In this document: positions 1-8,816 of the stretch, piece by piece
Layout of the letters: every line of letters starts with the position of its first letter
Position numbering within the stretch: position 1 is the first letter of the stretch
NCBI GenBank assembly: GCA_018398765.1
Contig: JAHBMJ010003137.1
Span: 1-13,095, forward strand
Direction: 5' to 3'
Length of the DNA: 13,095 nt
From: Chromera velia
Lineage: Eukaryota > Sar > Chromeraceae
Position numbers and translations under genes: made by a program
The notes under the pieces: model-generated
The model's database searches: none
What the model was told of the DNA's origin: nothing
What the model saw: only the letters and a program-made list of their open reading frames with translations

Positions 1-6
1 TGTGTC

Positions 7-9
7 ACA

Positions 10-41
<32 letters not shown>

Positions 42-44
42 TGC

Positions 45-99
<55 letters not shown>

Positions 100-118
100 A
101 AGATGAAGAGAGAGCGAT
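7..118. repeat. Compound microsatellite TG / GA / TA / GA
   Basis: Four simple-sequence blocks abut: TG to about 24, GA to about 40, a TA/CATA block to about 76, then GA to about 99 with an interrupted purine tail. The low complexity accounts for any open frame crossing it. No coding role is supported. Confidence 0.95.
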
Positions 119-930
119 GAAGAAAGAATACATGTGCATCAGGAAGAACAGATGGACGCACACGCATCGATAGATATATGCACATGTACATTGACTGACT
201 GGAGCTCCTCGCGGTTGCCAAGAACCCCCCATCCGTCGGCTTCAGGCAGGAAATGTCGGAGGAGAAGGAGAAAATAAACGAACGGAAGTATTAGGCAGAA
301 GCTGATTCTATAAGAATTTTTATTGGACCCTGGGGAAATGTGAACGAAAAAGGTGTGTTTGGTGTAGACGGAGGGAGACAGCGTGCGAGTGACGTTGAAG
401 AGTGCGCCGGAAAGACGGGCGGGACAGGTTGAGGCCAAGAGAAAAGGGTGTAATGCAAGTTGTCTTGGTGGCTTGACACATGACAAAGAGGTGCAGAGCC
501 ACATATATGAAAAGAAAGAGAGAGTTGCGCGTAGGACCGAAGGACAGGCGACATTACAAACGAGCATGCACATACTTCCTTGCCTGACATTTGCGTACGC
601 TGCCAGTGCGTAGGAGCACACAACAAAAGCAACCTGGGTCTCGAGTAGTCGACGCATCTGGCACACCCTAGTGGTAGACTTCCTGTTCAATTTCACCGTC
701 TTTGTTCATGGCTCAGTCTGAGACAACCGAGAGTACCCGATACGGAGAGTAAGATTGACATATGCACGAAGGGAACTCTTTGTTCTTTACAGTTTGTGAG
801 CACGTCCTTTTTATACAGGAATGAAGACGAACGGCACACGGACAAGTGCTGCAGTACGTGGAACTCCTAGTGACATACGTGTATATATATGGAGTCTGCA
901 TGTACATAGAACTCTTCTGTCAAGATATAT
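119..930. other. Intergenic region without a recognisable gene
   Basis: About 800 bases of mixed composition. Open frames exist on both strands, the longest about 185 codons on the minus strand at 139-696. Their translations are Cys/Ser/Phe-rich without any domain, and they overlap one another in several frames, as chance frames do. I see no RNA gene, no long repeat and no clear promoter element. The right part probably holds the promoter of the gene that starts at 1252. Confidence 0.5.
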
Positions 931-1071
931 ATGAATCATGCATATAACCATTGCCGTACCCCACCGATATCTCACCGATACACGCAGCAGATATATGCAT
1001 GCGACGGTGTCCCACGCTACGTACGCTTTCCGGGGCCAGATAGCGGGGCTCTCGATCGGGTAGAACGTTTT

Positions 1072-1188
1072 GTAAGTATATATACCCCCCGCTTCGCTTT
1101 CCGGGGTCATGCGGTGCATTTCTTTCTTACCTTTATACATGCATGCATGCATGCATGGACTCTTTTGGTCTTTTATTCGTTCTGTCAG
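1072..1188 (+). other. Candidate leader intron upstream of the membrane-protein gene
   Basis: A good donor (TTTT|GTAAGTAT) lies at 1071/1072. A good acceptor, with a T-rich tract ending in TCTGTCAG, lies at 1188/1189. The 117-nt interval contains the CATG repeat at 1138-1157. Removing it would leave the in-frame stop TGA at 1237-1239, just before the ATG at 1252, so the intron would sit in the 5' leader and not extend the protein. ATGs at 1201 and 1228 open a short upstream ORF ending at that same stop. The splice signals are seen; use of them is inference. Confidence 0.35.
1138..1157. repeat. (CATG)5 self-complementary repeat
   Basis: Five CATG units form a perfect palindromic tract containing overlapping TGCATGCA sites. 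It lies about 95 bases upstream of the start codon at 1252. In apicomplexans, TGCATGC-type words are known cis-elements for AP2 transcription factors, so a regulatory role is possible, but a simple tetranucleotide microsatellite is equally likely. Similar shorter tracts occur at 4404-4418 and 5904-5915. Confidence 0.6.
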
Positions 1189-1251
1189 AAAGGAACACTC
1201 ATGGGAGGTCCGAGTTGTACAGAATACATGACAACGTGACCGAAAATTAAT

Positions 1252-2916
1252 ATGTCAAGGAAACTAAGCACTAATTATGAAGATGTAGGAAGGAGGCATC
1301 AGTACAACATGTCAGAGAGCAGTCGCTCCGTCGGGACTCTGCATGAGGCTCTCGAGGCTTCCAGCACCCGACCCCATCCTACCCGGGCCCCTCAACTCAT
1401 CTCAACTCTGCAAAATGACTTTTCCACACGTTCTATAGCTGAAGATTCTCCTGGAGCCCTTCAGAGTGGCTTTCCTCCCTCTCGCACCGAAAAGCAGTCG
1501 GACATGTGCACATCCGGGCCAACAGGTGTTTTCAGCCAGAGAGAGCTGCACCTGCTGACGCGTGAGGAGCCGCTGCCGGAAGGCGGCACACACGCCCAAG
1601 CTCTCCTTCCCCAATTCGAAGACGCCCACACACAGGGTCCGACTGCTGCTGTTGCTGTGAGGTTCGAGAAGGAGTTTTCCGGGTTGGACCCCTGCAGCAT
1701 GCAAGGGGACAGCCTCAATGACGCGGGGAGCGAAGCTGACGTCCCCCCTCTGTCGATGAAAGGGGACGCACTTGAGAGTCCAGTCGCTGCGGAAGAAGAA
1801 GGGAGGGCAACCACATGTGAGGCACGGAAAAGCCACAACTGCGGTTTGTTTCTTCTTCCGAAAAATCTGAAATCAGACGACAGAGGACCGGCAGAGTGGT
1901 ACGGAGAGGATGAACATCGGTGGTCCTTTCGGAACTATTTTTATAACAGAGGGCCCCAAAGATTCATCACATCGATTTTGGTCGCTCTGCTTGCGGCCTC
2001 GGGGATTGCACTTCCCGTGCGCCGGGCGATCATGATTGACGATGTCTTGAGCGCAGTTGTTTTGAAAACGGACATTTCGAGAGAGAACATTAAAATCGGA
2101 TTGTTGCTTTTCTATGGCCTCATTCCGTTATCCGGTGGTATTGCTGTGATGGGAATGGGGTGGTCTCCTCGCACGGCAACGTTCACTTGGTTCTTTCGGC
2201 CGAGCATTTTGATTGTGTGTATGGATCCTATACAGCGTCTGCTGACGCCAGTAGAGGGGAGAATTCTGATTTACTTCACCGCTGTCTTGGCTGCTCTTTT
2301 TTTTACTTTCACGGTGATCTGTATTCAGTTTCCAGGGGCAACTTGGGGGAATCACTTCATGCATTTGTGTCGTTGCGCCATCTGTCTATGTGATTGGGCG
2401 TCCGATGTTGCGCTGGGATTGCTTACAATTGATGAAGGGAAAGCAACGGGGGGCAGTAGAGGGGATTTCAAATTCGTTGCAGGGGTGCTGATGGTCGTTT
2501 TGACTGTTCTAATCGACGTGCCCTTGTTCTTGTATAACTTGGAGCACAACCTTGTTCGAAAAAAAAAGCTCAGCCGTGTGTTTGCAATTCTTCTATGTCT
2601 CTCTCTGTTCACCGAGCTTGCTGTGCTTGGGCTTGCCTCGGCCGTATCTCCGGTCATTGACACACACAGAGAAACGAGCGAAGAGGAGTTGGCATTCCTC
2701 ATCACCTCGACGGTCTTTACTTGCTTCGGGGCGGTGGATAAGGTGTTGCTGCTCTTTGTGGGTTTCGATCTGAGTGGGTACCTAGAGGCTCGCCTTGCTC
2801 CTCATGTGACAAAGTCCGTGAGGAACATCACAACAAGAGCAGTAGAAGTGGCGAGGCAGATGTCGCGACACGCAAGGGCTTACAGAACAGATTCCGACCT
2901 ACGAGTGAGCAAGTGA
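1252..2916 (+). CDS. Hypothetical multi-pass membrane protein, 554 aa, intact and intronless
   Basis: I do not recognise the family. Residues 1-225 are hydrophilic, rich in Ser, Glu, Pro and Gly, and probably disordered. A membrane domain follows. Strong hydrophobic segments lie near residues 238-256, 282-302, 337-360, 407-430, 443-465 and 480-505. A weaker one lies near 313-323, and a Cys-rich amphipathic stretch near 368-392 has Cys at 373, 375, 378 and 380. A basic cluster (RKKK, about 436-439) separates two segments and suggests a cytosolic loop. The C-terminal 45 residues are basic and probably helical. There is no N-terminal signal peptide, so the first transmembrane segment would act as anchor. 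The ATG at 1252 is chosen because a TGA lies in frame at 1237; the Met at residue 20 is an alternative start. The unbroken 1.66-kb frame, alone in this window in combining length with organised hydrophobicity, supports a real gene. Channel, transporter or scaffold roles cannot be told apart. Confidence 0.8.
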   Translation: MSRKLSTNYEDVGRRHQYNMSESSRSVGTLHEALEASSTRPHPTRAPQLISTLQNDFSTRSIAEDSPGALQSGFPPSRTEKQSDMCTSGPTGVFSQRELHLLTREEPLPEGGTHAQALLPQFEDAHTQGPTAAVAVRFEKEFSGLDPCSMQGDSLNDAGSEADVPPLSMKGDALESPVAAEEEGRATTCEARKSHNCGLFLLPKNLKSDDRGPAEWYGEDEHRWSFRNYFYNRGPQRFITSILVALLAASGIALPVRRAIMIDDVLSAVVLKTDISRENIKIGLLLFYGLIPLSGGIAVMGMGWSPRTATFTWFFRPSILIVCMDPIQRLLTPVEGRILIYFTAVLAALFFTFTVICIQFPGATWGNHFMHLCRCAICLCDWASDVALGLLTIDEGKATGGSRGDFKFVAGVLMVVLTVLIDVPLFLYNLEHNLVRKKKLSRVFAILLCLSLFTELAVLGLASAVSPVIDTHRETSEEELAFLITSTVFTCFGAVDKVLLLFVGFDLSGYLEARLAPHVTKSVRNITTRAVEVARQMSRHARAYRTDSDLRVSK

Positions 2917-3961
2917 AAAAGTGAGAAAATGAGGGGCTCACAACTTTGGCCGTGTGTATTCCCGTGAAGGATTTTGCCTCACACTTTACATTGACTGTTT
3001 CTCTTTGCTTGCACTTTAAAATTTTCTGTTTCCATTTTCTTGCCTTCTCCCTCGGTCTGTTTCACAGTGGCTGCCCGAAAGGCGAAGGAATGGACGGTGG
3101 TTGAAGGACTGTAGACAACCAATTGACTTAATGGAGCGGGGGGGGGTGGAGAAGAAATGAGCATAGGGGTCGCTGGCTCTCCCTCAAGTTGGGCCTCAAC
3201 AGCAGGCGTAGATTGTTGCAGGCCCCGGTTTGTTCGTTCTTGTTTTCTTTCCTGCAATTGTTTTCCGTCGCCAATTGATTGGGAAATTTCAATAGAAGGA
3301 CCGACGAGGGAGGAAACCTGAAAGGCACCTCAAAAGAACTAGCTGAGTTCACGTCGACGCGCAGACATTCGCACACAGACGAAAGCACGCATAGAGAGAG
3401 TGGATGATCAAAGGAATGAAAATGAGTACATGAGTGGCGCGGGTATACGAATGAGTAAGAGCAACTGAGAGCGAGAAAGGGAGGGGATCGGGGGAGGGAT
3501 GCAAGGGACATCATTAATAAAGAGATCACAAGGTCGGAAAAGGAAAAAAAAAACGGGATGGCGGCCGCTAACAGTATGATGATCGAAGTATGCCATGCAG
3601 TGGTTTGGGCATCCAGCAATTAAAAAGAAAATATGGATAAGTACCACTTGGTAGTAAAATGAGGTTCGATTATGACTTATGCATTTAGTTATGCATGTTC
3701 GACGCGTGCTTGATAATCTTAACATTTATTACAAATGCATCTTCTCGGTTTTCCTCAGTTGCATTAAGTTGCATCATCATTCATCATTATATTCATCACC
3801 ATCATCATCGCTATCTATTGGCTTATAAATCGAGGTTTAGCCTAAGGTTCAACACTTGTCATGCACGCATACATAATGTAAAGTAATATATATGCATGGT
3901 TGTATCATGCAACTTGAAAGCAGACGCTAGGTAACTTAGCAGACTAACTAGCAAAGAACTA
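2917..3961. other. Intergenic DNA downstream of the membrane-protein gene
   Basis: This is non-coding sequence, purine-rich on the plus strand from about 3260 to 3560, with a G run near 3139-3147 and an A run near 3545-3554. Frames on the minus strand are Ser/Leu/Phe-rich shadows of the purine bias. An imperfect ATC repeat lies at 3771-3810. The 3' untranslated region of the upstream gene must lie in the first part, but I could not fix a polyadenylation site. Confidence 0.5.
3771..3810. repeat. Imperfect (ATC)n microsatellite
   Basis: Repeated CATCAT units are interrupted by TT and ATA. The His run they would encode on the plus strand is a by-product of the repeat. Confidence 0.8.
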
Positions 3962-4337
3962 CCGTATGTTCAATAAATAGGGTTTGAAAAAATTTCAAAA
4001 AAATCTCATATGTTCAAGAAGGATACTCTAAAACAGCCGTATAAAGAAACATACAGCCGGGGGTTAGAATTCGTACTTTTGCTCTTTAGAACGCTTCACA
4101 ATCTTTAGATAATCAGAAAAAAAAAAAATGTAAAATCGGACTTCCAAACAAAAAACCTAAGTTTTTCACAAAGCATTAAAAAAGATTGCTTATGACTCCG
4201 CTGTGTCAATACATATATTTTTCAAGGATTAGTTGTATATCAGTGGGAGTTTACACATAAAAAGTTTCAGTTTCTAACTCTTTATCGTTATAAAGTTATA
4301 TCTTTTGAAATTTTGCGGTGAATTATTGAACATACGG
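3962..4337. mobile_element. MITE-like non-autonomous DNA transposon flanked by TA
   Basis: The ends are perfect 15-bp inverted repeats, CCGTATGTTCAATAA at the left and its complement at the right. Each is followed inward, after 12 and 8 bases, by a matching AAAATTTCAAAA block, so the terminal repeat extends about 35-39 bp with a 4-bp indel. Both ends abut TA (3960-3961 and 4338-4339), the target duplication of the Tc1/mariner/IS630 superfamily. The 376-bp interior is AT-rich and has no transposase frame, so mobility would depend on an enzyme made elsewhere. The structure is seen directly; the superfamily is inferred from the TA only. Confidence 0.75.
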
Positions 4338-4403
4338 TATACTGGGCCGCGGCGGGCCTCAGCGTACGCTGAGACAAGACGGGGCCATGCGCCGGTCAAA
4401 ACT

Positions 4404-4418
4404 TGCATGCATGCATGC
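4404..4418. repeat. TGCATGC palindromic run
   Basis: Overlapping TGCATGC words lie in a short GC-rich island (about 4343-4440) between the two AT-rich inverted-repeat elements. It matches the CATG tract at 1138-1157 in type. Confidence 0.55.
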
Positions 4419-4557
4419 TGCCAGCCTGCAGAAGAGCATCCTGCAGTATCAAAATCGCATCATTCATCTGATCTAGTCCCTCTGAGAGAGTTATATTAGG
4501 TCCATCTGTGGGGTGGTCTAGGGAAGGGCAAAGCGGGTGGTAGAGGCATTAGGGTAC

Positions 4558-4932
4558 TGTCACCTTAGTGATTAAACTTCACATAAACACAGACTTGCAA
4601 ACAGATTGTAAACAACTTCATGTTACATAACAATTATATCTTTTCATACTACGATACTTTTCTTTCTTTTAAGCCTTTTAATGCGATCTAATATCTTAAA
4701 AAAATTTGATCCAGGTATGTATGCTGATCAGTATATAATTTTAGTCATTTTAATTAAAAACACAATTTTTTTTAAAAAAGTGCCCCAGCACTCTTTTCTA
4801 ATAATATATAAAAGCTAAGAATAGTTTGCCTTTATTTATAAGAAAAAAACTCTGAATGTACGTTAAAACATTTTATTTTAATTTTTTTACGAGCGTGCAT
4901 TCCGGTACTAATGATAAGAAGTTAAGGTGACA
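4558..4932. mobile_element. Possible second short inverted-repeat element
   Basis: TGTCACCTTA at 4558-4567 is matched by its exact complement at 4923-4932. These bound a 375-bp strongly AT-rich block with poly-T and poly-A runs and no coding capacity. The abrupt composition change at both ends, and a size nearly equal to the element at 3962-4337, favour an inserted element. Against this, the inverted repeat is only 10 bp, does not extend inward, and I see no clear flanking target duplication. Confidence 0.35.
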
Positions 4933-5206
4933 AGAAAGTTCAACAGAACACTAGTCAGAAGAGAGTCGAATCCCTAGAGTAGCGATTAGCTAGAGTGAGC
5001 TAGAAGAAGCCAGAGTGATGAGTGAAGTTGACAATAAGGGGCGTTAGTCAGAAGGTAGTTATGAGTGCAGTTACCCAAAGTACCAGAGTGGTTGAATGGA
5101 GTGAATGGATTTCGCTAATTCAGAAGTCGATCCGAAATCAGGAATTCTGTGTATGTTTTTGGGTGGTTGATTGGCTGATGATTTTAATGATTTCGTTTGT
5201 GGACGT
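4933..5206. other. Non-coding stretch before the TGTGGAAC repeat
   Basis: This stretch contains GAGTGA/TAGAGTGAGCTAG-like short repetitions near 4975-5015. A plus-strand frame opens at 5022 and runs into the 13-bp repeat, whose length is not a multiple of three, so the frame is not credible as a gene. Confidence 0.4.
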
Positions 5207-5270
5207 TGTGGAACTTTCTACAATTCGGTTCCACATGTTGATTTTGTGTCCTATTTCATTTCAGGTTGTT

Positions 5271-5414
5271 TGTGGAACTTCATTGTGGAACTTTCCTGTG
5301 GAACTCTCCTGTGGAATCCTAGTGTGGAACTCTCTTGTGGAATCCTAGTGTGGAACTTTAGATCGACAATATTAATATAATTCCACGATGTGGAACCTTT
5401 ATGTGGAACTTTCC
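5271..5414. repeat. 13-bp minisatellite with TGTGGAAC core
   Basis: TGTGGAA(C/T) begins at 5271, 5284, 5297, 5310, 5323, 5336 and 5349, always exactly 13 bases apart. The remaining five bases of each unit vary (mostly CTTTCC, CTCTCC or TCCTAG types). Two more phased units start at 5389 and 5402 after a 27-bp interruption. An isolated core lies at 5207, and reversed cores (GTTCCACA near 5228, TTCCACA near 5411) flank the array. It is non-coding, because 13 is not a multiple of three. Confidence 0.9.
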
Positions 5415-5574
5415 ACACATACGGCCCTATAGGTTCGAAGCCTTAGCCTATGTTTAAGGCACTCACCCACATACCGTCTGGCTGTCTCAGGTAGCATGAA
5501 TAATTTACTTCTTTTCCTTTTGTCCACTATCACTTCTCTTTACTATATTCCTATCATTCTTTAATTAGTTCAAC

Positions 5575-6175
5575 ATGACACGTCTCCCTTCGTCAAAACG
5601 GCTTTCCACAGCCGTTTGTGACAGGAGCTCTCTGTTGGTGACCTTGGTATCTTGCCGTCTCCTTTTGGTGGCCCCTGCAGGTGCGCCAGAACAACAGACT
5701 ATGCGGCAAGAGACTAAAAAGGAGGAGGAGTCCGTAGACGTGTACGTGGAGGAAACTTTTGCCCTTGCAAAGAAACCAGACTGGAACATCGATGTCCAGT
5801 CATTTTTCTACAAGCTGGGAAATGGGCATGAGAGTGTGTACTATCCTCTCTCTCCGTGCTGCGGCTTACACGAAACTTTGAGACGTTGATGCATGTTGCA
5901 GCGTGCATGCATGCAGCTGTTGCGCGTGCACATGAGGTCACGATGCACGCGCGTTGCATGTCTGGGCCGCCCGGGCTGACGATGGCTGTTCTAGACCCCC
6001 CCAGGTTTTCTCGATCCAGAGCCCTGTGGAAAATAAGCCGGAAACTCGAAAAGGTCCCAAGTGTAAGCTCCTTGCGAGTGGGAGAAGCATTGAGGTTGGA
6101 CCCCAACTGGAGGACCATGCAGGTCTGAGAAGCGGCGAACACGGTCATAGAAATGACCTCCCGCAAGAGGAGTGA
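5575..6175 (+). CDS. Tentative two-exon small gene, about 143 aa
   Basis: An ATG at 5575 opens a frame encoding a hydrophobic stretch at residues 20-35, which might be a signal peptide or anchor, followed by a charged Glu/Lys segment. A GT donor follows codon 87 (5835/5836). A C-rich acceptor ending CCCCCCCAG lies at 6004/6005. Joining the two keeps phase 0 and continues for 56 hydrophilic codons to a TGA at 6173-6175. Without splicing, the frame stops at 5889. The intron would be 169 nt. I recognise no domain. The phase match and acceptor are seen; that this is a gene is inference, and the donor is weak (GTGTGT). Confidence 0.3.
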
Positions 6176-7287
6176 ATTGAGAGATGGACTCCGTCCTGGG
6201 CTCACCTGACGTAGGTCCTCCTCAATTAGGGGACCCAGCATCGGGAGTGACCGGGACGGTGCGGGAAGACAGACGGAGGAGATGGGACAGGAGACTGGAT
6301 GGATGGAAGAATGCATCGTGTTTGTTGTTTAGAATTGGAAGCAGAAACAAAACTGCTGAGAGGTGAATTTACAGAGATAGAGTTGTTTGAGAGTCATGGA
6401 CTTACAGAGAGGTCTCTTCTGATCTTTTGGTCCATCTCTGTCTCTTCGTGCTTTTGGGAAAGACTTTTTGGGGAGAAGGGGTGATCTTCAACCATCTTCT
6501 TCGGGATCATGGTGTTTTGTGAAAGCTCACTTGAACACAGCTTTCAAAATCACTGACTGACTAGAAGAGTTCCTGAAAGGACCTTCCGGGGAAAAGTTGT
6601 TGGAGATGTTGTTTTCCGGCAATAGATTGGCATGCCGTAGGCAGCCATTTGCATGGTTCGGAGTATCTCTTCCGACTGGTCTGTTTTCTTCGGTCTCAGG
6701 TCAACATGACACGTCGTCCCTTCTAGTATATATAGGTTTCAGTGGCTTCTCGTTTCTGTTTCTTGAGTGGGGACTGCGTCGGTGTGACTGGAGGTGACAT
6801 ATTGTGCTTGTTGGACTTGCCGTCTCCATTCGTTGCTTGGTCAGCTTTGTCTTTCTGCATAGTCTCCTCATATTTCTCTTTTCAACTTGAATCTTTTCGA
6901 GTTTCAGCCAGCCCGTATGGTTTTGTGCGTTGTGTTGAGAGGTCATGAAGTGGGTACTCGTTTGTGCGCTCGCTTGGCTCCAAAGTTGTAAGCGTGTTTC
7001 TGCTTGTCCGTCTCCGTTGGCGTGATGGTCTCTGTAATCAGTTGCTGATAGTTGTGGTTGACGTACGTGTTCTCCTGCGAGTTGTGTGTCAAGAGTTTGT
7101 TGTGTTTCTCTTTAGAGGGCTTGTTTCATGTTCTCCGAATTTCTCGTTTGCGCAGGTTGTGGTGGACAGGGCTCGCCGTCTGACGTGTGCGTCCTGCGTG
7201 TGGCGGTCTACGTGGTGGTGTTGTCCTCCAGGATGTCCTTGCTGTCCCTGGCCGTCGAAGTGGCTGCTCGGGCTTCCATACTGTAAG
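6176..7287. other. Region without recognisable genes
   Basis: About 1.1 kb is rich in G and T on the plus strand, especially 6880-7290. Frames of 60-80 codons appear on both strands, but none carries a motif. A short stretch at 6703-6722 (TCAACATGACACGTC) repeats the sequence around the candidate start codon at 5575, the only local similarity I found. The last part (7140-7287) borders the integrase-derived array. It could be old retroelement sequence, but I could not identify any integrase C-terminal or chromodomain motif on the minus strand. Confidence 0.4.
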
Positions 7288-7983
7288 GTGTTGGCATTCT
7301 TTGCAGACCCTAACGAAGGTCCGTCCTTTCCTTCCTTTCTTTGTTGGCATTCTTTGCAGACCCTAACGAAGGTCCGTCCTTTCCTTCCTTTCTTTGTTGG
7401 CATTCTTTGCAGACCCTAACGAAGGTCCGTCCTTTCCTTCCTTTCTTTGTTGGCATAATGATTCTTTGCAGACCCTAACGAAGGTCCGTCCTTTCCTTCC
7501 TTTCTTTGTTGGCATTCTTTGCAGACCCTAACGAAGGTCCGTCCTTTCCTTCCTTTCTTTGTTGGCATTCTTTGCAGACCCTAACGAAGGTCCGTCCTTT
7601 CCTTCCTTTCTTTGTTGGCATTCTTTGCAGACCCTAACGAAGGTCCGTCCTTTCCTTCCTTTCTTTGTTGGCATTCTTTGCAGACCCTAACGAAGGTCCG
7701 TCCTTTCCTTCCTTTCTTTGTTGGCATTCTTTGCAGACCCTAACGAAGGTCCGTCCTTTCCTTCCTTTCTTTGTTGGCATTCTTTGCAGACCCTAACGAA
7801 GGTCCGTCCTTTCCTTCCTTTCTTTGTTGGCATTCTTTGCAGACCCTAACGAAGGTCCGTCCTTTCCTTCCTTTCTTTGTTGGCATTCTTTGCAGACCCT
7901 AACGAAGGTCCGTCCTTTCCTTCCTTTCTTTGTTGGCATTCTTTGCAGACCCTAACGAAGGTCCGTCCTTTCCTTCCTTTCTT
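7288..7983 (-). repeat. 53-bp minisatellite array A, 13 units, derived from the integrase zinc finger
   Basis: Units begin at about 7288, 7341, 7394, 7447, 7506, 7559, 7612, 7665, 7718, 7771, 7824, 7877 and 7930. The spacing is 53 bp, except for the fourth unit, which is 59 bp because of a 6-base AATGAT insertion. Units are otherwise almost identical. Read on the minus strand, each contains the codons for VRVCKECQQRK, the CxxC half of a Ty3/gypsy integrase HHCC domain, followed by a purine-rich AAAGGAAGGAAAGGACGG segment. Since 53 is not a multiple of three, the frame changes at every unit. The third frame meets TAG inside the CGTTAGGG word, so the array cannot encode a long repeat protein. 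Confidence 0.95.
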
Positions 7984-8067
7984 CATTGTTCTTGTTCGAA
8001 TACCAACGGATCAACAACCTTGTCGGCACAAGCAAAGGCCCAAGCGGCCAATCAACACATGAACCCA

Positions 8068-8242
8068 CCTGTACGAGATCGGGTCGAGTAAGTTTGCCCC
8101 GCGGTCGGTCTGAATTTTGATGGGGGCACCGTAGCGACTCAAGAGACGAGAGACAGTTGCTTTTCCGATAGTGTGGGATTTTTTGGTCCTTCAGCGCCTT
8201 TAGTTCGATATATCTGCTTGCTACGCAGAGCATGATCAGGAT
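8068..8242 (-). pseudogene. Ty3/gypsy-type integrase core fragment (left copy), frameshifted
   Basis: On the minus strand one frame reads YILIM...SRYIELKAL. After a run of six A bases the similarity continues in the next frame with SRYGAPIKIQTDRGANL, the conserved region around the second catalytic Asp of retroviral-type (rve) integrases. An in-frame TAG precedes YILIM. The first catalytic Asp and the third residue (Glu) of the D,D(35)E triad are not visible, and similarity ends after DPISYR. It lies downstream, in the same orientation, of the HHCC domain at 9092-9274, as expected for one integrase split by insertions. It is a relic and not functional. Confidence 0.8.
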
Positions 8243-8610
8243 GTACTATTTGTTGCCCCGGGATGAAGTGTTCCCATACAAGAAGAGTTGCTGTCTACGG
8301 GCTTTCGTTGTCTTATCGGAGAACCCCGGCCCCTGTCGATTGACTTTCCCCCCCCCTTTTTTCCTTTACTGTTTCTCTTTGGGCCGCCCTTCGTACGTGT
8401 GCCGTTGATCCGAGATTCACAACCGGCAAAGAAAGTCTTCTCGCATTTCTTGCTTTGCACGTTCCTGATTCACTCAACGGATTTGCCTTCCCGCTTTTGT
8501 TCTCTCATTGTGCTTCTCTAACACTCAGAGTCGGCTGGTTGTCACTGGAAGAATTCCCCGTCTCCTGAAGAGGAAGAATCAGGTGAAGACCCTCAGCGGA
8601 GGACACTGCT

Positions 8611-8684
8611 GTGTGTGTGTGTGTGTGTGTGTCTGTCTGTCTGTCTGTCTGTGTCTGCGTGTCTGTGTGTATGTATGTATGTCT
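8611..8684. repeat. GT / CTGT / TATG microsatellite at the inverted-repeat boundary
   Basis: GT x11 is followed by CTGT x5, a mixed GTCTGCG segment and three TATG units. The run lengths are identical in the inverted copy at 12431-12504. Confidence 0.95.
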
Positions 8685-8686
8685 TC

Positions 8687-8816
8687 AGCCGACCACGGAT
8701 GCTTCGCTTCCGCCTGAGCTGAGCCTCTCTGTTGGAAGTTTGGTCAAAGACCAATGAGCCAGTGTTCGAGAGGTGCGTCTGTCAGGACCTGGGGTTCGTC
8801 CTGATGCACGTCTTTT
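8687..8816. other. Unique spacer with two short hairpins
   Basis: This is sequence between the inverted-repeat arm and array B. TTGGTC-AAA-GACCAA at about 8739-8753 and TCAGGAC-(9 nt)-GTCCTGA at about 8782-8804 could each form a short stem-loop. No coding is recognised. Confidence 0.5.

Larger units (their letters stand above)
8020..8686. repeat. Left arm of a 667-bp inverted repeat
   Basis: This segment is the reverse complement of 12429-13095. I found three mismatches over 667 bases (8329, 8388 and 8484, facing 12786, 12727 and 12631) and no indels, about 99.5% identity. The repeat ends inside or just past a GT/CTGT/TATG microsatellite at the right end (8611-8684), and beyond GTCTTC at 8686 the two copies are unrelated. 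The other end of the partner copy is the window edge, so the true length may be greater. The arm carries an integrase-core fragment on the minus strand. Confidence 0.97.

Noticed and set aside
139-696. 185-codon minus-strand frame
   Set aside because: It has no domain or plausible membrane topology, and equally long overlapping frames exist in the same place; it is likely chance.
5427-5445. GGTTCGAAGCC, resembling a Pol III B box or a tRNA T-arm
   Set aside because: No A box or cloverleaf can be built around it on either strand.
6964-8062. Plus-strand open frames through the 53-bp array (AFFADPNEG peptide repeats)
   Set aside because: The unit length changes frame at every copy, and the sequence is antisense to the recognised integrase motif.
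8236-8460. 74-codon frame in the inverted-repeat arm (also 12655-12879), Lys/Gly-rich
   Set aside because: It ends just before the decayed core in a different frame, no motif is recognised, and it is present only as part of the duplicated dead segment.
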